A stretch of 64,000 nucleotides of DNA, taken from the NCBI GenBank assembly GCA_965153355.1, contig OZ231127.1, forward strand, positions 51,832,001 through 51,896,000, given 5' to 3'. This document shows, one piece after another, positions 40,715-54,946 of the stretch. The notes beneath the pieces were generated by a model. That model saw only the letters and a list, made by a program, of their open reading frames with translations, was not told the origin of the DNA and did not search any database. The position numbers and the translations under genes are program-made. The stretch comes from Flaccisagitta enflata. Taxonomy: Eukaryota > Chaetognatha > Sagittoidea > Aphragmophora. Each line of letters starts with the position of its first letter. The first letter of the stretch is position 1.

Positions 40715-40847
40715 GACGCCCGTTTCGATCGTTGGTTTGTTACCCTTTCTCGGCGTTGACGGGTGAGTTTGATTTAATGGCTTCGCCTAATTTGTCCGAT
40801 TTTTGCTCCTGCCCTTCGCACGTGACTCTGGCACCCGCGTATCCGGA
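40715..40847 (-). mobile_element. Family A relic (copy A17)
   Basis: GATCGTTGGTTTGTT at one side and TTGCTCCTGCCCTTCGCACG, TGACTCTGGCACCC, GCGTATCCGG at the other match the inverted left half in a decayed form. 40848-41436 shows no gene. It holds a 12-bp perfect hairpin at 41108-41156. Confidence 0.45.
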
Positions 40848-41107
40848 AGAATCTCCAAGGGCCTTCACCAACATACTCAATAAGTCAACGTGCACCTTGA
40901 AAAGATTACCCGCCTTCATCGCCATTCTTAGTGAAGTACAAGACAGTTAAGTGGGGTAACTCCCCCGCATAAAAAATGCCCACGGAAGGTTGTACGGAAG
41001 GGTGAGTACTACATATGGCGCGGTTAACTTATCATCAACAAAAGTGGGTTCATCGTCATTGCCGTTGTGCTCATCATCCGCACAAGAGAGGACATAAGTA
41101 TTGCTCT

Positions 41108-41156
41108 TTCCAAATTACGCCGACGTCGTCATCAAAACATTATTCGTAATTTGGAA
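41108..41156. repeat. 12-bp perfect stem hairpin
   Basis: TTCCAAATTACG at 41108-41119 and CGTAATTTGGAA at 41145-41156 are exact reverse complements with a 25-base loop. Origin unknown. Confidence 0.6.
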
Positions 41157-41436
41157 TGGACATGATTTTCAAAATTCTCCAATAATCTCTTTTCCTCTAT
41201 CTATCGTGTAAATTCATGTTTTTTCTTTTATCTTTCGTATTTTTGTCTTTTTTTCGGTAATTTGAGCTCAATTAAGGTGATTTGCGGATTGGTGGCAATC
41301 GCCTTGACAAAAAGTGACAAAAACACCTTTGATTAGAAACAAACGAGAAAATTGAGGGAGGAATTGAGGAGAAAAAAAACAAAGGAAAGGAAATGGTAAT
41401 GAAATCGGGAATGAAAAATTAATCTAGTATTTCTCC

Positions 41437-41781
41437 TTTTGGTGCAGCGGCCCATAGGGCCGAGGTCCTGTAGGACTCAGGGGTGAATTTCCAAATGACA
41501 TGCCCAATTTTCGCCCTCCTTCGACCTAAAATCAGCCCTCAAATTAGCCCTCCACGCTACAAGCCTACCCTCAAGACCTCAAATATGCTCTACAACCCTT
41601 AAATCCGCCTTCAACGACTTAAATCAGTCATCTGAGGCTAAAAATATGCCCCTTGACAACATCTGGAAATTAATCAGGATATTGGCTAATTGGGGCCCCT
41701 GCCCTGCTCTCATTCCACTTCTTCACTTGATCATTTCGAGCAGGGCATCGGGTACCGCTGACCATGTGCGATCCGTGGATG
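41437..41781 (-). mobile_element. Family B element, degraded (B-v)
   Basis: Tail-side module GCAGCGGCCCATAGGGCCG with CCTGTAGGACTCAGG, then a decayed minisatellite of CCTCAAAT units (41520-41650). It continues with ATCTGGAAATTAATC, GGGGCCCCTGCCCTGCT...AGCAGGGCATCGGGTACCGC and TGACCATGTGCGATCCGTGG. Its head is cut off and joins family A copy A18 directly. Confidence 0.7.
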
Positions 41782-41782
41782 C

Positions 41783-41985
41783 CTCTATAAGAGGCTCTGT
41801 TAGTCCGTCCATTGGTCCGTCGGTCTATCTGTCGTTTGGTCCATCCATCCGTCCATGATCAAGTTGAAAAGTGTGAAAACGCGCATAATAGATGCTGCAC
41901 TTGCATTTGTGTGTTAATAGGTGTGAAAGGGGGTTGTACGCCCCTGCCCACCCGTCTGCGACGCTTTCGTAACCCGACGTCACTT
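41783..41985 (-). mobile_element. Family A element (copy A18) joined to B-v
   Basis: Starts inside the terminal structure at CTCTATAAGAGGCTCTG (second hairpin kept, outer GTCGC stem lost). It then has GTCCGTCCATTGGTCCGTCG, ATCAAGTTGAAAAGTGTG, AAAACGCGCATA and GCCCCTGCCCACCCGTCTGC, ending near GTAACCCGACG. The outer stem was probably lost when the element fused to the B head. Confidence 0.7.
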
Positions 41986-42079
41986 GTTTTCTGGATTTTG
42001 TATTTTTTGTTGCATGCATCTATGAGTCAATTGTTTATTTCGTCCTTACAATCTAGTACTTCTACACTGTGTCATATGT

Positions 42080-44100
42080 AGGTACACCCTAAGCGAAATC
42101 CCATAAAAGACCAATGACCCAATTTTTCGCCATAAGCCCATTAGAACTATCCCATAGAAGCCAAAAAAAGTTATAGAGCACATTTGGTTCAGATAGACGC
42201 ACGTAATACCGTAAAATGCTGTAAAAATGGCATTTTTGCCAGTTTTATCGGTCTAAAACAGTTGCTTTTGTCATATAAAGGTCAAACAATGACGTTCTGG
42301 CACTAAGACACATTCATGCATATATGCAGGCCAACCCGTCATCATTCAGCAAATTTTTATGCCGTAAACTGCCGTCAAAATGGCATTTTTTACCGTTTTT
42401 AGGGGTTTTCTTGCTGTTGTAGATGGACAACTACTCAAAAATTGCCAGAAAATGTGTATCTAGACCGGGGACACACATACTACATAGTTTGAAAACATTG
42501 AGTTAGGTGTGAGTCTCATTTCATTGCCGTAAATGTTCGTAATATGCCGTAAAAAGCCTTTACATTGGCATTTTTGACTGTTTTTTGACTACCAAACCGC
42601 TGCTTCTGTAAGAAAATGGTCAAACAATGACAATTTGGCACTGAGACACTATCATGCACAAATTCAAGTCAACACATTTTCATTCAGCGTATTTTTATGC
42701 CGTAAACTGCCGTCAAAATGGCATTTTTGACCATTTTTGGAGGGTTTTCTTCCTGTTGTAGATGGACAACTACTCGAAAATTGCCAGAAAATGTGTATAT
42801 GGACCCTGGACACACATACTACAGAGTTTCAAAACATTGAGTTGAGTTTGAGTCTCATTTCATTGCCGTAAATGTTCGTAAAATGCCGTAAAAAGCTTTT
42901 ATATTGGCATTTTTGACTGTTTTTTGACTACCAAACCGCTGCTTCTGTCAGAAAATGGTCAAACAACGTTAATCTGGCACTGAGACACCATCAAGCACAA
43001 ATTTAATTCAATCCGTCATCATTCAGCATATTTTTATGCCGCAAACTGCCGTCAAAATGGCATTTTTGACCATTTTTAAGGGTTTTCTTGCTGTTGTAGA
43101 TGGACAACTACTCAAAAATTGCCAGAAAATGTGTATCTAGACCCGGGACACACATACTACATAGTTTGCAAACATTGAGTTGGGTGTGAGTCTCATTTCA
43201 TTGCCGTAAATGTTTGTAAAATGCCGTAAAAAGCTTTTATATTGGCATTTTTGACTGTTTTTAGACTATCATACCACTGCTTCTGTCAGAAAATGGTCAA
43301 ACAATGATAATCTGGCACTCAGACACCAGCATTTACAAATTCAAGTCAATCCGTCATTATTCAGAATCATTTTTCGCCGTAAAATTTCGTCAATATGGCA
43401 AATTAGATCATTTATTGGCCTGTTATGGCCACGGTATGAGTGTTTGATGGTCCAATTGAGTATATTTTTCCTAGTTCTGAGTGGATTGAGTGAGATTAGC
43501 AAAAAAATTCCAAATAACAATGATCAATTTGAAGAAAAGGCCGATTATTGCCATTTTAGGCCATTCTTGGCCTGTTTTCAGCCTGTTATGACCCCGGTAT
43601 GAATGATGAAGGGTCCAAATGAGTATATTTTTCTTAGTTCAGTGTAGAATGAATAAGACTGGCAAAAAAGTCCGAATAACAATGATCAGTTTGAAGAAAA
43701 TGCTGATTTTGGCCATTTTAGGCCGTTTTTGGCCTGTTTTTGGCCTGTCATGGCCCCGGTATAAGTTTTTAAAGGTCCTTGTGATTATACTATTCCTAGT
43801 TCTAAGTGGAATGAGTGAGATTGGCAAAAAAATTCTGAGTAACAACAATCAGTTTGAATAAAATGCTGATTTTGGCCATTTTAGGCCATTTTTGGCCTGT
43901 TTTTGGCCTGTAATGGCCCCGATGTAAGTTTTTAAAGGTCCTTATGAGTATATTTTTCCTAGTTTTAAGTGGAATGAGTGAGATTGGCAAAAAAATTCTG
44001 AATAACAACAATAAGTATGAAGAAAATGCTTATTTTGGCCATTTTAAGCCATTTTTTGCCAAATATGGCTCAAGATGGCCGAAAATTAACTTCAAATTTT
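42080..44100. repeat. Satellite array, ~163-173-bp monomers, partly dimeric
   Basis: GCCGTAAA landmarks occur at 42361, 42526, 42699, 42865, 43038, 43203 and 43376, alternating 165 and 173 bp. This is a 338-339 bp two-monomer unit repeated three times, with a partial copy before it from about 42208. The two halves share TGGCATTTTTGAC and a GGACAC/GAGACAC region. From 43376 the landmark GGCCTGTTATGGCC recurs at 43417, 43580, 43742 and 43905 (162-163 bp steps). No coding frame. Confidence 0.85.
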
Positions 44101-45100
44101 AAAAAAATGTGCAAATTGATTGTTTTTGATCTAAATGAGTCTCTTTGATGGGGTCTGTACCCTGAAATTTCAGATTTTCAAATTTTGATCAATTTTGTCA
44201 TTCTTTCATCAAAAATTAGGCCACTTTTAGGCACTTAGAACACATCCCAATCACATTCAAACAAAGCAAATAATTTCAAAGGTCAAAATCCACCTGTATG
44301 CAACTTTTCAGCTAAATTTGAAAATTTTTGACCAGTTTATACTCATTTTTCAAATTTCTTGTCGGTAGGGTAGTTGGGCCGGTCTGCAAATTGACTGCAA
44401 AATTTGGATCCAAGACATCAAACATAATGTAAAGACATAGTCTGGTGCCAAAAATTGACATCTTCAGTCAATTTTGTTAAGAGATGATTTGATTTGTTTT
44501 TTACCAAAAATGACATTTTTCGTATGTTGCTAAAAATGGTCAAAAATGGCTGAAGGACCACCTGGAACCAGACAAATCAACACTGGTCCCTGATTGTACA
44601 CTAATAGGGGTATCAAATTCTGCAAAGAAAATTCTGGGACTTTCTGGGGCTATATGAGTTTCAGAACTACTTATTTTACATTTTGAGACAAAAAACCCCT
44701 AAAATTTGAATTTTTTCAATTTTTGCCCCAAAATTCTAAACCTATATCCAAATTTTTTCCTCACATCGACAAAGGTGCTCAAGAGCTAACCAGCAAAAAA
44801 ATCCGCATGTCAAAAACACAATTTTTAGAGCCACAGTGACTATTTTTTCATCCGTATCTCTCGACAAAAAACAGTCCATTTTCCCTCAAAAAATTCATCA
44901 ATTTTCGACTTTGAGAGGGTCGTGACGTCACTGTAGCGCCAAAAAATGTCCAAAAATGTTGGTTTGGTCTTAGTTTACGTTTTTCCTCGCCTTCTAAATC
45001 AATGTTGATGCATATTTCTCAAAATCAATTTTTGACCCCCCAAAGTTGGCCCTGTGTTCACTTTTCATAGAGATACGGCACAGTGTTCTAGTGCTTCCGT
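44101..45100. other. AT-rich sequence between satellite and (ATC)n block
   Basis: Words such as CCAAAAATGACATTTTTCG and AAAATTTGAATTTTTTCAA recur irregularly and resemble the satellite in composition. I see no regular period, so it may be a far-diverged array edge. No gene. Confidence 0.4.
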
Positions 45101-46128
<1,028 letters not shown>

Positions 46129-46251
46129 TTTGCATCCTTTTCGTTCCAACTTTGCCAGATGCCAATAGTACAAATTTCATTTCGTCAAGTTTCTCCTCAT
46201 TTTGGCATTGACGCTAGAATCGTATCACCTCACAGACGGAGCGGAAAAAAA

Positions 46252-46254
<3 letters not shown>

Positions 46255-46336
<82 letters not shown>
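46255..46336 (+). repeat. (GA)n microsatellite, 82 bp
   Basis: Pure GA run. In 46337-46622 the words GATACACGGC (46467) and ACCAACCGATC (46587) suggest a very decayed family A copy. Confidence 0.96.
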
Positions 46337-46339
<3 letters not shown>

Positions 46340-46622
46340 CACAAAGGAAAAGGTGAGATAGATTTGCAATAAATCCCAGGGTAACACTAACAGTGCGACA
46401 TCACAGAATTTGTTATTTATAAAATCTACGAAGTCACATTAACTACGATGTCATCTACAATGCTGATACACGGCTCCCTCTCCGCATGCTGATGGGTCAT
46501 GTCTCAGAATGAACAGCAAATTATTGCTCAGTAACAATAGTAAATCCTTTGTCAACAAGTTATGACCGACAAAATGATGGATCCACCAACCGATCAAACA
46601 ACCGTATTTAATTGTATCGATA

Positions 46623-47316
46623 ATAGTCGCAAAAGCGTTAGATGGTCAGCGGTACCCGTGCCCTGCCTAAGTTGGTTGTGGTTGAAGTTGAGGGGGGAGC
46701 AGGGCAGCGGCCCCGAAGGGGTCGATGACCTATGCTTTCACACATAGGGGATTTTCCTCCTCCTCCTTCTCCTCCTCCTCCTCCTCCTCCGTCTCCCAAC
46801 TGAGGCCTGCCCCAGTCTGAGGCTAAATCCAGTCTTGAGGCCCAAATCCCAGCCTCAAGGCCCAAATCCTAGCCTCCTCAAGGCCTAAATCCTAACCTGG
46901 AGGCTGTTGGGCCTCAGGTTGGGATCTGGGCCTGGCTGAGATTTTGACCTTGAGGCTGAGATTTGGGCTTCACGGCAAACTGGGCCTCCAGGCTAGGATT
47001 AAGGCCTTGAGGCTAGAATTTGGCCTTGAGGCTGGGATTTGGGCCTCAAGACTTGGATTTGGGCCTCGAGACTGGAATTTGGGCCTCCAGGCTAGGATTT
47101 AGGCCTTGAGGCTAGAATTTGGCCTTGAGGCTAGGATTTGGGCCTCAAGACTGGGATTTGGGCCTCAAGACTGGAATTTGGGCCTCGGGACTGGGATTTG
47201 AGGGGGGTGGACGGAGAAGAAGGAGGAGAAGAAGAAGAAGGAGGAGGAGGAGGAGAAAATCCCCCATATGTGTGAAAGCATAGGTCATCGACCCCTTCGG
47301 GGCCGCTGCCCAAAAA
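46623..47316 (+). mobile_element. Family B element (B-vi), complete
   Basis: Head AATAGTCGCAAAAGCG (stem CGC/GCG, loop AAAA), then TTAGATGGTCAGCGGTACCC, GTGCCCTGCC...GCAGGGCA inverted repeat, GGCCCCGAAGGGGTCG, and CCTATG...CATAGG hairpin. This is the second subfamily, in place of CCTGT...ACAGG. GGGGATTTTCC and a TCCTCC run lead to the minisatellite GGCCTCAAGACTGGGATTTG (46800-47195), then the inverted module and GCTGCCCAAAAA. Confidence 0.85.
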
Positions 47317-47775
47317 GTTAAAGTTACTATTCGTTCATAATTGAAACCATCGTTTATTTTCACTTGAATCTGCATCCACTATAGGTAGAATTTTGATAGT
47401 AACAAATTCGTTATACCGGGATTCAACGGTATTTCATGATCTTTGATTCGTAAAACTACAGCGTTCATGCGCCCTATCACATTTCTCATGTATTGTTGGG
47501 GGTGGGGGTGTGGGGAAAACTAACAACTTAAGGCCGAAGGGGGGGGGGAAGGAGAGGGGAAACCTGGCAAAGGTTCAACTTGAGATTAAAAGAGAACTTT
47601 TGTGTTGTCTATCATTTTTTCTTTCACTTTAAAGCTTAACGGTGACACAATTCGGGAAATCTCGATGATATATTCAAATATGAATGCCACAGATATAAAC
47701 AACATGTGTTGAGGTTGCAATTTAGATGTTGACATTGTAGTGGTTATTGTTTTGTTTGCTTCCGGTATTGTTGTG

Positions 47776-48078
<303 letters not shown>

Positions 48079-48304
48079 TCGTGATTATAAGGCAGCATTC
48101 GCATTTCGAGCACTGTAATAGAAAAAAATCCGACCATCCATAGCTACTTGCATTCTCCAAAGTCCAAACATAGCTTCCTTGTTTGTTGGCCAACCCACCT
48201 ATACAGTTTACACGGGCGACGCGACGTAGCTAACGCGCGTAGGCGTATCGGGCCGATTTCTCCCAGTTTGATCTTACAATTTGTTGGTATTTCTTTTTTT
48301 CCTT

Positions 48305-48415
48305 TTTAAACGCAGGCTAAGCGACTCTATGAGAGGGTTTGTCCCTTGGTCGGTCGGTTGGTAGGTTACGCGAAATTTTTGACGATACGTGGTCAGCAAT
48401 ACAGGTTGCCCTGCT
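48305..48415 (-). mobile_element. Family A relic fused to family B head relic
   Basis: AAACGCAGGCTAAGCGACTC, CTATGAGAGGGTTTGTCC and GGTCGGTCGGTTGG are the family A hairpin end. TTACGCGAAATTTTTGACG is its interior, as in copy A10. At 48387 this runs into ACGTGGTCAGCAATACAGG and TTGCCCTGCT, a + oriented family B head. A 132-codon open frame starting at 48346 begins inside this relic and is not supported. Confidence 0.55.
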
Positions 48416-48741
48416 CACGCTACGGGGGAGGCTTTCATAGGTCAAGAAAAATTCTCGATCATGACGGTGACTGGTTTGGGCTTCAGGAAGGTCTACTCTA
48501 TCACTTCATAGCACAGAGAGAAAAAATTTGGCTTCAAATTGACCGCCAACAGCGCTTCCATCGCCACCTTCATCACAGACATCCTCAACAACGCTACCAA
48601 CGCCATCTCCGTCACAGGCAACCATACCAAAACCACCTCTGGTGGCACCACAAGCTACCTCGCGTTCTTTTTAACGAAACAAAAGGCGTACAAAAGGTCT
48701 TAAAACACCAAAACAAATCAAAAGCGATGCAGAAAAAAATC

Positions 48742-48903
<162 letters not shown>

Positions 48904-49082
48904 AGGATGAAAATAGGCAAAAAGAGGGGAAAAAAGATGAAAGATCGGAGGAAACAAGAAACAGAGAAAGAAAAAAATAATAGAAAAAGATAATAAAAAA
49001 TAAAAGTGGAAAAAGGCCCACCGGTGGAATTAGATGAAAACGTGACAAAAATTCAGGTTAATTCCTGCGAGGAAAAGCAATC

Positions 49083-49085
<3 letters not shown>

Positions 49086-49179
<94 letters not shown>
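49086..49179 (+). repeat. (GA)n microsatellite, 94 bp
   Basis: Pure GA run. Confidence 0.97.
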
Positions 49180-49180
<1 letters not shown>

Positions 49181-49289
49181 GGACGATCGATACATGCGAA
49201 GACCACCTCGGAATATCTTTGAATAAATAAAAGGAAATGTGGAGATGAAGAGAGAAGTAGAGAGAAGGACAAAGTTTGAGAGAGACTGA

Positions 49290-49412
<123 letters not shown>

Positions 49413-50612
49413 ACAGACAGTCAGAAATAGAGGGGAGACTCATTGACTTAGTGACATACGTACAGGTAAAAAGTTGTTTTTAAAAGCGGGTGAATCGGTC
49501 GGTTTTGCACTTCGGATGATACATCTCATTAGGAAGGGCAATTTCATCTGTATTGATGTATTGTATTGATGTTGTCCCAAGTCGCATGCATACGATATAT
49601 AAATTCGCAAGATCGTATCTCAACTCTCAAGGTCCTGAGCCAAATGTGCCTCATAAGTTATAACTTACAATGATTTCAAATTTTCCATTACAGAAATCAT
49701 TACAAAATCTTCAATGAGATTTCTTACCGAATCTGATCCGATATCGCAAAGGAAAAAAAAGTATATTACTTCCCGCATTGTTCATGCCAAGGAAAGGGAA
49801 AACTAGATCAACCAAATAGTGGCGTGTGGGTGAGTGGGATCTTAACAAATATCTGACCGATCGATCCGCTACTGACGCGACAGACCGACAGACTGACCAA
49901 CCAAAAAGGAGCAAACTGAGTCGCGAAAGTAAATGGATAGAACGGGAATGGAGTGAGAGCTTTTTAATGCAAACTGAACGTTCTTGGTTTTGCTTTATGT
50001 AAACGTGCGCCTTTTATCTAAAAAAAAGAACGAAAAAAAAAAAAATCTAAATAAAAATCAATTGAGTACCATTCGCATTCCCAAGTTACTCATTGCATTT
50101 ATCAAAATATAAAAGATGGATACGTTTGTAAAACATACACATGGACGGCAAAAAACCGTGTTTGTGTATTCAATCGGGATCTTCAGATACCTCCAGCCAC
50201 CTTTTCCTTTGAGTTACTACCTCCCTTCCGGCCGTTTATTCTTTCTTCTACATTTTTGTTCATTTCTGCCCACATTTCCGTAGTCCGTTCTTCCCCCTCC
50301 GTAGATAAATAACTTGAAATGTATACAAAAATTAAAAAAAAAAAAACAAACAAATTGAATGTTTATTGCTAATGCGGAGAATGGGAGCAGTTAAGGAGTC
50401 TCTTAGTGCGTGATTGGGTTTTACTCTTGCATCGGCAGAATTTTGGCCCAAGCTCCACATACTGTCATTCATTGATCCCAAACGGGAGAGGGTCAGTCGG
50501 TCCGTCTCTCCATCATATGACTAATTGGTCCATCTGTCTTCATCTTTCCGTATCGATTCATCGAAAATCATGAAGACGTTACCTCGAGTGGATATGTGTC
50601 TCCTTGAAGTGC

Positions 50613-50780
50613 GTTTTTAGTTGCGGACACGCAACTCTATAAGTGGCTTTGTCCGTCCATCGGTTGGTCGGTTGGTCGGTCGGTCAGTCCGTAGAGGTAA
50701 TCGAGTCGAAAAGTGGGAAAACGCGCATATCCGCCCCTGCCCACCCGTCCACAACTGGTGGCCGTGTATCCGGCCTTGTT
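50613..50780 (-). mobile_element. Family A element (copy A21), 168 bp, both ends
   Basis: TTTTTA, perfect 6-bp stem GTTGCG/CGCAAC (loop GACA), CTCTATAAGTGGC, a GGTCGGTTGGTCGGTCGG run, GGTAATCGAGTCGAAAAGTG and AAAACGCGCATAT. It continues with GCCCCTGCCCACCCGTCCAC, and GGCCG/CGGCC hairpin around TGTATC, ending CTTGTT. It is the most compact complete copy and the best model of the family. 50781-51245 has no gene. Confidence 0.85.
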
Positions 50781-51239
50781 GTTTATCAAAATGATTAGGT
50801 AAGTGTTGGACAGATAGGCCAATAGTGTCCGACAGACTTGCTCCACTAATAAGCTACCTGCAAACATATACACATTCCATGATAGTACTCACCGCGAAAA
50901 AAAAATTGGTGGCGGAGGTGATGGTGACGGTTGAGAGAAAGTATCTAGCTGAACAGGTGCATATCGGTTGAGGAGGTGAGGTGTACTTGTACATATATAA
51001 AGTCGAGACCCTCCGGCGATCTATGCCGATATATATACGCTTCACCGGCGCCCGGGTTCTGCCGACGTAAGCATCATTTCTCCCTTTATTTTCCGCTCTT
51101 TTTTTTCCTCTCTCTCTTAGTTTCTTTCTTTCTTCGAGGAATCTTGGGAAGTCTCGAGGGAGGCGAACTCGCGATCCAGGAGAAAAGAAACCTGAAAGGT
51201 GGAGGAAAGGAAAGAAACCAGTACAATGCGATGAAGCAA

Positions 51240-52171
<932 letters not shown>

Positions 52172-52586
52172 AGTAGCAACTGGGGAGAGTGGTAGGCAAT
52201 GGTTCAGCAGTGGTCAATCAGTGCCATCGTAAGCATTAAATACATCTTGCGCTTTAACAGGAGACAGAAATTCCTCTCTCAGTCACATGCCAACTGTGCG
52301 GGCAATCGGATGAAAAGTGATTTAGCAGCGGCGAACAGTTGCAAAAGCGATTGCGATCGGTGGAATTTGTGTGAAACCGTGCAACTCTGCTCATGGCCGG
52401 ATACATGGCAACGTTTATTGGTTCATTTGCTTGGCGTACTGCTTGAGGCAGGAGTAGAACTGATACGGAAATGGAGTAAGAAAAAAAGAGAGATATGCCT
52501 ATCTGCAAATTTGGTGGAGCTTCTTCTTTCCTTTATGGAGATCAAAGGGAAAAACTGACCCGAAAGCTCGCGCGCCTTGGCGTAGA

Positions 52587-52689
<103 letters not shown>

Positions 52690-53435
52690 CTAAAAGAAAG
52701 AGAAAGGCTTAAAGCTGTGTATAAACCAGGCGAAGGGAGGCAGATAAAGTAAAATATCCGTCTATTGATAATCTCGGTTGCATATAAGCGTTGTGCAGCA
52801 GTGGGATTTCTAAAAAGAAATACGTCCGACGGCAATCGAGGTTGGGAGAATTTCGAAAGGGTTTCGCCTAAAACCAAACGGACAAAGGGTCCAATGAAGT
52901 CATAATTCATAAACAATAGACGGATACATGAAAAACAAGAGGGAACAGTTGTTGACCAGGGGCAGAGGGGAAAACAATTTCAAATGTAAAATGGAACTGT
53001 GAAGTCGAACCTGATTGATGTGCTAATTATGTCATTGAGACGTAGCCGAGTCAAATAATCTATGCGGAGAGAAAAATGAAAATAGTGATTCCTATAAACT
53101 TACCTACTGTAAATAACGAAAGTGAAATACAAATGAAACGTGACAACAACCTCTCGGGTAGGCAAATGAACGGTAGACTATGAATGAAATGAAAGAACAA
53201 ATAGGCACGTATAAGACTAATCTTTATCGCAACAGGCTTCAAACAAGAGAATCTTACTACTAAGTAACAAACGTACATCATGTCTACCGATCAATTTGAA
53301 TGAGGCGTTATGTCAAAATCGTCTAGAATGGAAAAACGAACATGTACACTCTGATCAACGGACCAACAAACATGACAGTTTATAGACTCCTCGCGTGACT
53401 TAGAAAGTGATAGCTTTTATTTTGAAATCAGAATT

Positions 53436-53602
53436 AACAAGGCCTGATACACGGCAATCCAGTCGCGGACGGTTTGGCAGGAGCAGTAATGCAAAAACCG
53501 CTCGGAATTCAAAAATGTGACGGACGGACGGACGGACGGACGGACCGACCTACCGACCGACCGACATGGCAAAGTGTAGAGACGCGTGTCCGTGACTTAA
53601 AA
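53436..53602 (+). mobile_element. Family A element (copy A22), 167 bp, both ends
   Basis: AACAAGGCCTGATACACGGC, GTCGCGGACGG, GGCAGGAGCAGTAATGC, the AAAAACC...GGAATTCAAAAATG interior, then a pure (GGAC)n run at 53520-53544 changing to (CGAC)n. It ends GTAGAGACGCGTGTCCGTGAC followed by TTAAAAG. The stem arm is imperfect. Confidence 0.8.
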
Positions 53603-53646
53603 GATGCTACGTTCAATGAAAATTTGCGAAAAGCGGATCGTTTCTT

Positions 53647-53788
53647 GGTCGCGGACACGCGACTATAAACCTTGCCGTGTCGGTTGGAAGGTCGGTCCGT
53701 CAGTAACATTTTTGAATTGCGAGCAGTTTTTGCATCACTGCCCTCACCCAACCGGTCGCGCCTGTCCCGCCGTGTATCCGGCCTTGTT
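53647..53788 (-). mobile_element. Family A element (copy A23), 142 bp, both ends
   Basis: Perfect 6-bp stem GTCGCG/CGCGAC (loop GACA), CTATAAACC, GGTTGGAAGGTCGGTCCG, the CATTTTTGAATTGCGAGC interior (inverted relative to copy A22), ACTGCCCTCACCCA, GTGTATCCGGCCTTGTT. It lies only 44 bp from A22 in the opposite orientation, so the pair could form a long hairpin. 53789-54200 is T- and CT-rich with no gene. Confidence 0.8.
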
Positions 53789-54237
53789 TTCTTTGTTTCA
53801 AGGTAAGAGAGAATGGAAAATCAAAGTCTCCATCCTTCTGGAAAGGCGGACAAAGCCAAAAACAAAGAATAACAAGAAACAAAGAAAAAAAAGATAAACC
53901 TGGAGAAAAAAAAAGAAAGATTCCTTAGTTGGGCAAATCGTCTCCATTCAATCTCTTTAATCTCTTCTTTTCGATGTTACTCGTCATTTATATCGCCGAT
54001 CGATTTCCTTCTTTTAGCTCCACTTTTCCCTACCATTCTTTATCTCAGACTCTCTCTTTTTGTCTCTTTCTGTCTCTCTCTGTCTCTTTTTGTCTCTTTT
54101 TCGCTCTCTTTTTTTTCTATTCTCACATCATTCTTTGTCTTTTTCTCATTCCGAAATACTGTGTTGCTTGTGTTGTTTTTCGCCTGCTTTACAAGGTAGA
54201 AAAGAAGAAGATGAAGAAGATGAAGGAGAAGAAGAAG

Positions 54238-54946
54238 AACAGGTCGCCCAAGGGCATTATGTGGTCAGCGATACCCGTTGCCCTGCTTTGAGTGATTGTG
54301 AGTTGTAGTGAGAGGAAGCAGGGCAGTGGCCCCGAAGGGGACGAAGTCCTGTAGAACACAGGGGGACTTTCGTTCGTCCTGCCTGAATAAGTGGATGAGA
54401 TGCTATACAGGCCTTCAAGAGCCTAAACTGAGGTCTAAGAAGGCTGATATAAAGCCCGAAAATGCCAATCTGAAGCTTGAGAGGGCTGACTTGAGGCTTG
54501 AGAGAGCTGAAAAGGCTTGAAAGGTCAGAGGACTGATTTGAAGCCTGAGAGCAATAAATTGAGGCTTAGATAGCTGATTTGAGGCCTGAGAGGCCTAATA
54601 TGAGGCCTGAGAGGCCTAATTTGAGGCCTGAGAGGCCAGGTTTGAGGCCTGAGGATCAGATAGCTGATTTGAGGCTTGAGAGGCCTAATTTGAGGCAAGA
54701 GCTTGGATTTGAGGCCTGAGAGGTCAGATAAGAGGCCTGAGAGGCTAAATTTGAGGCCTAAGAGGCCATATTTGAGGCCTAAGAGGCCAGATTTAGGGTC
54801 TGAGAGGTCTAATTTGAGGCCTAGGAGGCCAGATTTGAGGCCTGAGGGGTCTGAGGGAGGGGGGACGGACGAACGAACGAACGGACGAACGAATGTCCCC
54901 CTGTGTTCTACAGGACTTCGTTCCCTTCGGGGCCGCTGCCCAAAAA
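54238..54946 (+). mobile_element. Family B element (B-viii), complete
   Basis: Head AACAGGTCGCCCAAGGGC directly after a GAAGAAGAA run. It continues with GTGGTCAGCGATACCCG, TTGCCCTGCTT...AAGCAGGGCA (10-bp arms), GGCCCCGAAGGGGACGA, CCTGTAGAACACAGG and GGGGGACTTTCG. The minisatellite of GGCCTGAGAGGCC-type units spans 54410-54850. Then come GGACGAACGAACG, the inverted module and GCTGCCCAAAAA, joining B-ix with no spacer. Confidence 0.9.

Noticed and set aside
52199-52558. 119-codon frame between two (GA)n tracts
   Set aside because: It contains a family A left-end word (GGCCGGATACATGGC) and an opposing frame of similar length. No domain is recognised.
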